Shown: positions 52,474 through 62,830 of the stretch, one piece after another
Layout of the letters: each line of letters opens with the position of its first letter
Position numbering within the stretch: the stretch's first letter is position 1
Assembly: GCF_051106095.1 (NCBI RefSeq)
Contig: NC_135785.1
Location: forward strand, 181,900,045 to 181,964,044
DNA from: Pogona vitticeps
Lineage: Eukaryota > Chordata > Lepidosauria > Squamata > Agamidae
Direction: 5' to 3'
Length of the DNA: 64,000 bases
The notes under the pieces: model-generated
The model's database searches: none
What the model saw: only the letters and a program-made list of their open reading frames with translations
What the model was told of the DNA's origin: nothing
Translations under genes and position numbers: made by a program

Positions 52474-52803
52474 GGCAAAGGTAAAGGTTCCCGTTGACAT
52501 TTAGTCCAGTCGTGTCCAACTCTAGGGGGCAGTGCTCATCCCTGTTTCCAAGCCGTAGAGCCAGTGTTTGTCCGAAGACAGTTTCTATGATCACGTGGCC
52601 AGCGTGACTAGACATGGAACGCCGTTACCTTCCCACCATGGTGGTACCTATTTATCTATTTGCAGTTTTACATGCTTTCGAACTGCTAGGTTGGCAGGAA
52701 CTGGGACAAGTGACGAGAGCTCCCTCCATCATGTGGATTTGATCTTACGACTGCTGGTCTTCTGACCTTGCAGCACAGAGGCTTCTGCGGTTTAACCCAC
52801 AGC
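52474..52803 (-). mobile_element. Sauria-type SINE (tRNA-derived, BovB-like 3' end)
   Basis: Same layout as 49137-49485: AAAGGTAAAGGTTCCCGTTG at the plus-strand left edge, then TAGTCCAGTCGTGTCCAACT (inverse of the BovB end), GAAGACAGTTTCTATGATCA, CATGGAACGCCGTTACCTTC, and a tRNA-like head ending GCGGTTTAACCCACAG. It directly abuts another repeat tail at about 52806. Confidence 0.92.
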
Positions 52804-52851
52804 CCTAAGCTGCCCAGAGACCTTTGGGTAGTGTGGGTGGCATATAAGTTA

Positions 52852-52934
<83 letters not shown>

Positions 52935-52991
52935 AGGAAGGAAGGAAGGAAGGAAGGAAGGAAGGAAGGAAGGAAGGAAGGAAGGAAGGAA

Positions 52992-53040
<49 letters not shown>
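52804..53040. repeat. LINE-type tail with compound AAAT/AAGG/AAAG microsatellite
   Basis: CTGCCCAGAGACCTTTGGGT and GTGTGGGTGGCATATAAG are a 3' tail like that at 29610-29695. It runs into about 21 AAAT units (52851-52935), about 15 AAGG units (52936-52994) and about 11 AAAG units (52995-53040). Phe/Leu/Ser-rich open frames on the minus strand here are artefacts of the repeat. Confidence 0.93.
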
Positions 53041-54383
<1,343 letters not shown>

Positions 54384-55365
54384 CTAAAAAAACATATCAA
54401 ATTATTACAGAAAATTTATTTTTCATGCATTTCTCTCAAGAAATAAAGAATGGGGAAAGTAGTAAAGCTTAATGGTAAAGGATGAGCAAAGTCTATAACG
54501 TGCACGTAATCCTTACACAACATAACTTTCCTCTCATCTCTTTATGGCTCCTTGCCTTCATCCACCCACCCTTATCTGCCTGAAACTATTGCAGAAGCTT
54601 ATATAGGAGATTGAAGGGCCGGGGGGGGGGGGATCGAGGAAAGGTAATATCTGCTTGGATTGGGATACTGTACCATCACCTGGAAGACGCAATTGTATTT
54701 CTCCCTATTATACTTAAGAGCAGCCTGTGAAAATGTGAAATTCACACTTCTTCCACCTATTTGTTTCTTTCTAGGTATTTTGTTCATTGTATCACAGGTA
54801 TAGCTCACCAGAAACCTTATTCTTCAAAACAGCACCATCTGTATGCAAGGAGGTATCAGCAGGCTTAGTGAAATCTTCAGATTTTGAAGAGGTGTTTAAT
54901 TCTTTTTTAAAAGGGGAGGGGGGAAAAGCTTTGTTCCCCAAAAAGATCCAGTGAGGACTGTAGTGAAATGCTGAAGATCTCAGGGAAATGAGAATGGCAT
55001 ATCCAAAAGCTAGCATAGCTGGTTGACAACTCTGAAGAGAAGCTCTCCATACTGCAACACTTTGTTGCAGATCCAGCCTTGTACGTTCCAATAGCCCTTT
55101 AATGAAAGGAAGGAAGTGCTGTTGACATATGCCATGCCTGCTAGTGATCTATAAGACTGGAATGGTTTGGCTAATAAAATTTGTATGAGTTATATATAAA
55201 TTAAATTGGGAAGCAGCCATTGTCAATTACTCATGGATTATTCCCTCCATAGAGCCTTCACATGCTGAATTTAGTTCATCTGAACTTACTAGTTTTGAGT
55301 ATCTTGCCTTCCCACGCTTGATGATAACTTTGTGCTACCACACCACTCCTTCATAACTTAGACTA
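54384..55365 (-). other. MID1: Upstream MID1 intron, first part
   Basis: By gene order this must be intron, since the next upstream exon (96 nt in human MID1 as I recall it) is not visible before 64000. A G-run at 54620-54631 is the only simple feature noted. Confidence 0.6.
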
Positions 55366-55501
55366 GGTATAGTGAACCTTTTGGAATTCCAGACTTTTTT
55401 TGAGACTACAACTCCCAGAATCCCCAGCCCATATCGACAATGACAAAGGGCTATGGGAGTTGTAGTCCAGAACATCTGGAGTGCCAAAGTTACACCGCCG
55501 C
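55366..55501. mobile_element. hAT-type MITE with palindromic core
   Basis: The left half has AGACTACAACTCCCAGAATC and the right half, inverted, reads ACTTTGGCACTCCAGATGTT then GGACTACAACTCCCATAG. This is a well-known squamate pattern of mirrored GGACTACAACTCCCA arms. Ends near GTGAACCTTTTGG and CCAAAGTTACACC are approximate. Confidence 0.75.
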
Positions 55502-56302
55502 TGCCTTAGACTGTATAATAAGGTCTGATTCACTTTCTTTTTTATTCCTTCTTCCACCAATGACAATGATCTCCTTTCCCCCTCTCTTTTTATCATAATT
55601 CTAAGCCCAAACTTTTCAATTTCTGAACCATCCTTTCTCTCAGCTCTTTCAGCTTCTCTCACAGAAGACTTCTAAAGGAATGGAAATCATCACTAGTTTT
55701 GTCCTTGTAGACACCAGTGAAGAACTGCAAAACAGTTCTTTCTGCCCCACAAGAGGGCAGAAAGTATTTTGCTACATTACTGACAAGGAAAGAAAAATGA
55801 GAAAAATGATATTTATACAATGGAAGTATAAATTGCACAAAACAACACTTCAATGCAAATAACAGAACTTGAGAAAAATGGTGGTTGCCGCTTTGTTACA
55901 TGGCTTTTACACCTTCCCTATCTCTTGCCTGAAGGCAAGGAATCTTGTGGGGATTGAAAATTCCTCATAAAGGTCAAGGTGAGACAGCTAAATTGATTGA
56001 GAATGAAGAATTTAGTGAGCATTAAGAATTTAGAGAGTGTTCTTTGTGTCTCTAGCCCTCAGCTTTCTCACAGCTCTCTTTCTGCATGTGTTCTTCCCCA
56101 CTAAGCCACAGTAATCTTTCACTTCTCCAAGGTGATAACATTGTTTGTCAACATTCTGAAATTTTTCTCCTCAGTGTTTACTATATCTGTGAACAGTTCC
56201 ATGCGGTACCAGAGTAGTTCAGCTACTGATAGGTGAGTTAAAGTGTGCACTTCATTATAGTCTATGTGAAACATACCAATGCCCTCCCTCACACTTATGT
56301 AT
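55502..56302. other. MID1: Intronic stretch without recognised element
   Basis: No named repeat, exon or RNA gene was found. Confidence 0.5.
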
Positions 56303-57310
56303 TAGGAATGGGGACTTGACTTGCTATCAAGTCGGACTTAAGTCACATTGGTGACTTGACTCAATTTTTTTCCCAGTGACTTGGACTTGATTAGTTACTT
56401 TTCAGCTGGATCACTGTAATGTGCTCTATGTGGGGCTACCAATGGAAAGTGTCAGGCGACTTCAGTGGGTCCAAATGCAGCAGCCAGATTGCTGACTGGG
56501 GCTGGTTGCAGGGATCACATAGCCCCGCTGTTACAGCAGCTCCCCTGGCTACCCATCAGTTACTGGGCACAATTCAAAGTGCTGGTTTTAACCTACAAAG
56601 CCCTAGATGGCCTGGGTCCAAGCTATCTCAAAGACTGTATCTCCCACTATGAGCCGTCTCGGGGGTTAAGATCATCGGGAAAGTCCTTTCTCATGGTCCT
56701 GCCACCTTCACAGATGCATCTGTTGGGGAGACAGGAGAAGCTTTCTATGTTGGTGTGCCCAGACTCTGGAACTCCCTCCCACAGGAGGACAGACTGGCCC
56801 CATTTTTGCTGTCCTTCTGCAAGCAGGCGAAGACCTTTCTCTTCAGGCAAGCTTCCCCTCAGTGACTGGCTACATGAGTATGACTATTAGATGGATTGTT
56901 GTCCTCTGATTGGTCTTTAGTACAACTTGTGTTTACTGTCTCTCAGAACGGTAATTGTTCCTTTTAAATATTGGTATACTTATGGTTCTAGCTTTAATAT
57001 TATGTTTTAACTATGAAAACCACCATTGTATACTCATTGTTTTCAGCTTGGAATATTGTCTTTCAATGGTGTAAACTGCCTTAGGTACTTTTAAAAGAGA
57101 AAGGTGGGGTAAAAATATTTCCAAAAAAATGAATAAATAAATGAACAAACAATAGAACAAACAAATAAATAACCCATTCACCTCCCCCTTTTTTTCTGGG
57201 GAAAAAGTTTGTTTTTAATAGGGGCTCAGACTTGGGGTTTGAGCCTTGGTACCAAAGACTTGGATTTGGATTTGGAACGCAGACCGAAAGACTTGCCAAC
57301 GTCCCTGGTG
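56303..57310. repeat. Unnamed repeat split by an L2 insertion
   Basis: GGGGACTTGACTTGCTATCA and GTGACTTGGACTTGATTAG lie at 56310-56395. GAGCCTTGGTACCAAAGACT, TGGATTTGGATTTGGAACG and AGACTTGCCAACGTCCC lie at 57240-57305. The repeated GACTTG(G) wording on both sides suggests one element of about 200 bp opened by the LINE between about 56404 and 57172. Family unknown. Confidence 0.6.
56404..57172 (+). mobile_element. L2-clade LINE 3' end, distinct subfamily
   Basis: Plus-strand pieces read LDHCNVLYVGLPMESVRRLQ, then PWLPISYWAQFKVLVLTYKA and LDGLGPSYLKDCISHYEPSR. They are followed by degraded sequence for the LWNSLP-type end, a 3' UTR with AAACTGCCTTAGGTAC and GGTGGGGTAAAAATA, and a tail of AATAAATAAATG-type repeats. 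Compared with 45318-46922 the C-terminal part differs (HYEPSRGLRSSG rather than PPRSTRVTC), so it is another L2 subfamily. It has at least two frame breaks. Confidence 0.82.
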
Positions 57311-60179
57311 CGTATGTGTGTATGCATGTAATTTTGATCTATCTGAAGTTAAGGTAGGATAGAATGTCATAATAGGAAAGAGGAGGAAGTTGGGCAGGAT
57401 CCGAAAACTGCAGATACTAGAAATGGGGATCCTTTGTGAGGCTTGTGGCTCAGCAGGTGCAGAGCAAGGCAGAACCCCTTGTGCTCCGTCTTCTGCTTTG
57501 CAAAATGGAAGACAGCAGTGAGACTGAGGTAGCAGGCACTTACTAGGCTAGTGCAGTATTTCAAGGTTTCTACAAGAGAGATATGAACTACATGAACACT
57601 AAAAAATGTGCTCTTCCTCACAAAGGCCTGTTGATTTATTTGTCTACCTTGGGCTATGTTTCATCTAGGATTGAAGGTGCCTCTGAAACTGGGAGGCTCA
57701 TCCTTGGGGTAAATGTCTGGGTCATAAAATTTGTACACTGTAATTTAAGCGTCTACAGTTATGACTTCCTCACATTACAATTAGTGGAAGGAATAAATAA
57801 GTAATGAATAGCCTATTCCAAAAAGTTAGATAATCATGCAGGAACTTGAATTTAAGCTGATTTACTGTTTGGTTTGGTTTGGTTTGGTTACTGAAGTTGC
57901 TCCAATGTCTGCAGCTTTTAGATTTACAAATACTACATGCTACATGGTGAAAAAAAAAACAATATTTACAAAGGTATGCCAAATTTATCTGCTGCTGGGT
58001 GTGTTGAAAGATAAATCCATCTTGCTTTTTAAATTATGTCCAAACATTCTAATGTTCCTAATATATATAATGCCTCCAAAATTATAACATTAATATAATG
58101 GCTCAGTAAACTCAAAAGATGGAAATATTTCTTCCCAAGTATGTTGTGAAACGTGGCCTGGCATTTTTTTATGGAAGAGTTACTCTTTTATTTTTCTGCC
58201 CCTCACAAATGACTGTTGCTTTCAAACTCTTAATTTATCTAAACAATGCTATTTCCATAATGGAAAACGAGAATATCATGTGATTAAGGTCTTGTAGATT
58301 ACACTTCAAGTTCACATATTTAAAGGCTGGAAATGTCTTGTATGTCTTATATGATAGATTGAACAAAAGCCAAAGGAGAAAAATGTAAAAACTGATACCA
58401 TCACTCCACAAGTTCTTTACTCAGTCTGAAGCTATCTATATAGAGATCAGTTTTGTCCAGTTAAAGATCCCTAAACTCCATGAAAAGTATTATCCCTTTC
58501 ATTTTGCTCCCATATTTGTATGTAAATAGTAATTTGTGGTTTTTGCAGTATTACAGATCTGTGTATAACATATACCCTTGTTTTTACTGAAACAAAATGC
58601 ATAGCATACCAAATATTTAATCTCACCACAATAAGTAGCAAAACACTACATGCTGTCACTTTTTCCATTATTCTACTGGGTAGATAAAAGTTCTGAAATC
58701 TGTCTTTTAAGGGTTCAGGCACTGTGTAAAGAGATCAATAATTACCACCACATTGATATGAACTCCATTTGCTTCAAGTCATTTTCTTCTCCTAATCTTG
58801 CTACAGGATTTTTTAAACCCTCATTTAAGTCTAGCACTGAGGGGATGGAAGCAAGACAAATGACTGCTAATTGTTGGCAATAACATGCACAGGGCGATGT
58901 GGGAGGCAAGGGCGTGTTTATTTGTAGATATTTCCCACCTTATTTAGAATATGGGGAGTGTTGGAAAGCCAGTTGATTACACATTGCATCAGCAGTGCAT
59001 TACAAGAATCACCAAATTTATATGAATTAGATTTGAGCTCTGTTTGCACTAATTGCCACAGCAAGGATCCACAGAGTACTTCCTGGAACTCTCACTGCTT
59101 TCACAAGATTGAGAAATTTGACTCAGCCCAAAGTCTACAGTGAAGACCTGTTCCAGAGGGCCAGGAACACTTTTCTCAGCAGGCTTTTTTTTTTTCTGCC
59201 CAGGGTTACCACAGAGGGTAAAGCAGGAGGGGCAAGGAACGGAAGTCTCTGTTTCTGTCATTGTGTAAGTGAACATTCAGGCACTCATAAAATCAAACAT
59301 TTTATCCTAATTATTCTTAAGTTGCACACAACCTGTTCAACATCTACTGAAGCTGCCCAATTTTATCTAGCTCTGTCCAAGGCCATTCACTGTACAGATC
59401 TATAAACAACTTTACCAGCCACAAAATTAATAAGATGTGGGGACAAAACTAGATAAAATCAAGCAATACCTAAAGACAGGAGACAAAATAGCAGTAAATA
59501 AAAGCATTTAGGAGACTGTGGGTGCAAATACAGTAAAACAAAATGAATCTGGTGCTTAATAGATGCCAGGCATAGATGCCCCTGCCTAAATGTGGCCATC
59601 ATCCAGTGCACATTTTACTAACTTGGCCGTAAGAATATAATGGGGGACTAAGAACAGTGGATCTTGATTTCTGTAAGTTGAGTGTCTTACAGAAATCAAA
59701 ACAGATTGCACCTACAGCAGTCTCCCAACTTACTGAGGTTGTAACTCTATGCCACTTGCCCAAAAGGCATGACTGGTTTATGAGATTCTCATGCTGCCTC
59801 TTAGTAATCACCGTTTTCTTTTTTTAAGTGGTGACACACTGACTGTTTAATTATCTGTTCTTTTTTCTTTCTCTCTTTTATTCCATTTATAGCATTTACT
59901 GTCAAGACATGACAAAGGCAGCTAGCATATTTACTGCCTACCTTTGCATGCACCTTTGATACTTTCCAGAAAACAGGATCTCAGTATTCAATCTACCCTA
60001 ACCTTTGGTGGAAAGAGTTCAATTTTAAAGAGTACAGGACTTTAGATGTACCATTTTATGTTTACAATGGGTATCGTTATTAGATTGTAACTAATCCCAA
60101 ACCTTTATGTTGGGTTGAGCCTCCTTGTGAGGGTTAGCCTTGAAAGGTGCCATACCAATGTTGTAAATAAATATATATA
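57311..60179. other. MID1: Intronic stretch without recognised element
   Basis: No exon or named repeat was recognised. There are T-runs near 59187-59197 and short AT-rich tracts. Open frames at 57583-57804, 58650-58883 and 59109-59405 have no recognisable family. Confidence 0.5.
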
Positions 60180-60433
60180 CAGTATATCACAGAAGTGAGT
60201 ACACCCCTTCACATTTCATAAATATTTTAGTATATTTTTTCATGTGACAACACTGAAGAAATGACACTCAGCTACAATGTAAAGCAGTGAGTATACAGCT
60301 TGTATAGCAGTGTAAATGTGCTGTCCCCTCAAAATAATGCAACACACTGCCCTTAATGTGTAAACCACTGGCAACAGAAGTGAGTACACCCCTAAGTGAC
60401 AATGTCCAAATTGGGCCCAAGTAGCCCTTTACT
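60180..60433 (+). mobile_element. Tc1-family DNA transposon, left-end fragment
   Basis: It begins after TA with CAGTATATCACAGAAGTGAG, then TACACCCCTTCACATTTC, CATGTGACAACACTGAAGAA, ATGACACTCAGCTACAATGT, TAAATGTGCTGTCCCCTCAA and AGAAGTGAGTACACCCCTAA. The GTGAGTACACCCC motif appears twice, as in the double-repeat ends of Tc1-like elements (IR/DR layout). This matches a Tc1 family widespread in fishes and frogs as I know it. Homology stops near 60433 before any transposase ORF, and the right end is absent. Confidence 0.88.
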
Positions 60434-61582
60434 ATGCCAATATTTAACATATACTTAGGGTTTTGGTTAAAACTTGTATCTGTTATATAATACCAGTCAA
60501 TGTTTTTATAATTTTGACTGTGCCTGGTGTCTTTGAATAATAATAATACAGGTTTATCTTTTGAATAAAATGATAATTCTCAGGATTGCTACCAACATCT
60601 GCCTGTTGGTTGCTGCCTCTTCTGCTTCTCAATTCTTTTGGAACTAGACTGAACAATTCACAAATTTTAGATCATAAATGAAAAAATTAAACTGGGCCAT
60701 AGAATGAAAACAAAGTGCACATTAGATTTATGGCAACAAACAAAGCATTCTTACTATTTAATAAAGTTTGTTGCATCGAATCCTGCTAGCATACTTCTGA
60801 TTTTTTGTTAAACACAAATAAGTCATTTTCTAAGCCTGTCTCTTGAAAACAGAAGACAGACATACTTAGCTCTGAAATTTTAAAAGCCTCTTTGTTGAAG
60901 TAGCTGAAGTCTTTTCTTAACTACTGGCATTTTCATTATTTGTAATGGAATCCTATTTTTTTCTAAACATTTTCCCCATCTCTATTTCACTCTCTCACAT
61001 TCTACTTTTCTTTTCAGATTTTAATTTGGCTGGGTGACAAGAAAGAGGACTGTCAGGTACTTCTAAAGGGTACTAAGGGCCTGTGTTTTGGTAATGTTAT
61101 CTTTGTCTGAAGATCTGGCTGTCTTAGCAATACCCTCAGAATGAAGGATAGCTTTGTCAAGACAACCCATACCTTTCTTGTTTTCATGGACTTATAGAGC
61201 TTTCAGGCAGACACCTATGTATCTAAACATCAATACAGAAAGATATATGAATGAATTAGTTCAAAAGAGGCATATTTTCATTATAAACAGGAAAGTGGGT
61301 CAGTTGGTCTGAAGAAACATAAAAACTGTCCTTTCTTTCTGCATTATTTAAGAATGATTTTTTTGTGGAGGAAAACCAACAACACTTTGTACGTGCTTTA
61401 GTTCATTTTTTTCCAAATACATTGGCTGTAAAAAACATTGGCTGAAGCACAAACATTTAAATCATCTACAGGAAAACATACTCCCTCCTTCTCCTCTAAT
61501 TGTTCCAGATTTTTCTACAGCTGTGTTCTGATTACGTTGCTGTGCAACAGACTGAAACAACTTCATTCTATTAACTAAATAA
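60434..61582. other. MID1: Intronic stretch without recognised element
   Basis: AT-rich sequence with no named repeat or exon before the next Tigger-like end. Confidence 0.5.
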
Positions 61583-61931
61583 TACAGTGGTGCCTCGCAT
61601 AACGATGTTAATTGGTTCCAGAAAAAAAAACGTTATGTGAAAACATCGTTATGTGAAGCACCATTTCCCATAGAGATGCATTGAAAACCGGATAATCCGT
61701 TCCAATTGGAACGGATTATCCGGTTTTCTCTCTCCCCCCGCGGCTTGGATCTGACCCACGGCGGCTACCTCAGCCATGGCTGGACTCCCTAGAGTCCGGC
61801 CATGGCTGGGGTAGCCACCGCGGCTCGGATCCAAGCCCCGCTGCTCAGCTGGGGGAAAATGTCGGCAGTGGGCTGCGGCCTCGGAAGGACCCCGAAGCCA
61901 CCGTCCCCTGCCGACAATTCCCTTCCGAGCT

Positions 61932-62815
61932 CCGGGGACAGGCTGGGGGGTGAATCGGGAAGCTTGAAGCCTCTCCGCGCTGCTTACCCAGGCCGTTCCC
62001 GGACTTCCAGAAGTCCGGGAACGGCCTGGGTAAGCAGCGCGGAGAGGCTTCAAGCTCCCCGATTCACCCCCCAGCCTGTCCCCGATGCTTGAAGCCTCCG
62101 GGAACAGCCTGGGTAGGCGGCGCGGAGAGGCTTCAAGCATCGGGGACAGGCTGGGGGGTGGACCGGGGAGCTTGAAGCCTCTCCGCGCTGCTTACACAGG
62201 CTGTTCCCGGACTTCCAGAAGTCTGGGAACGGCCTGGGTAGGCGGCGCGGAGAGGCTTCAAGCAGCGGGGACAGGCTGGGGGGTGGACCGGGGAGCTTGA
62301 AGCCTCTCCGCGCTGCTTACACAGGCTGTTCCCGGACTTCCAGAAGTCTGGGAACGGCCTGGGTAGGCGGCGCGGAGAGGCTTCAAGCAGCGGGGACAGG
62401 CTGGGGGGTGGACCGGGGGCTTGAAGCCTCTCCGCGCTGCTTACACAGGCTGTTCCCGGACTTCCAGAAGTCTGGGAACGGCCGGGGTAGGCGGCGCGGA
62501 GAGGCTTCAAGCAGCGGGGACAGGCTGGGGGGTGGACCGGGGGCTTGAAGCCTCTCCGCGCTGCTTACACAGGCTGTTCCCGGACTTCCAGAAGTCTGGG
62601 AACGGCCTGGGTAGGCGGCGCGGAGAGGCTTCAAGCAGCGGGGACAGGCTGGGGGGTGGACCGGGGGCTTGAAGCCTCTCCGCGCTGCTTACACAGGCTG
62701 TTCCCGGACTTCCAGAAGTCTGGGAACGGCCGGGGTAGGCGGCGCAGAGAGGCTTCAAGCTCCCCAGTCCACCCCCCAGCCTGTCCCCGATGCTTGAAGC
62801 CTCCTTGCGCCGCCT
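61932..62815. repeat. Palindromic tandem array 1, units of 124-125 bp
   Basis: The anchor CTTGAAGCCTCTCCGCGCTG starts at 61963, 62171, 62296, 62420, 62544 and 62668, giving periods of 124-125 bp after the first interval. Each unit is a hairpin: arms GAAGCCTCTCCGCGC and GCGCGGAGAGGCTTC close around a central palindrome, TTCCCGGACTTCCAGAAGTC. Spacers read GGGGACAGGCTGGGGGGTG in the middle units. They read inverted (CACCCCCCAGCCTGTCCCC) after the first hairpin and inverted in near-identical form after the last. The first unit with its spacers (61932-62091) is one nearly perfect palindrome. Confidence 0.93.
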
Positions 62816-62830
62816 ACCCAGGCTGTTCTC

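Noticed and set aside
54384-61582. Search for the next upstream MID1 exon (96 nt in human MID1, coiled coil)
   Set aside because: No minus-strand sequence encoding the expected TNLIKRNTELETLLAKLIQ-like peptide was seen, so the exon is most likely beyond 64000.
61649-62758. Overlapping open frames on both strands with repeated KPLRAAYPGRSQTSGSPGTA-like sequence
   Set aside because: They arise from the 124-125 bp palindromic array and lie on both strands at once, as expected from hairpins.
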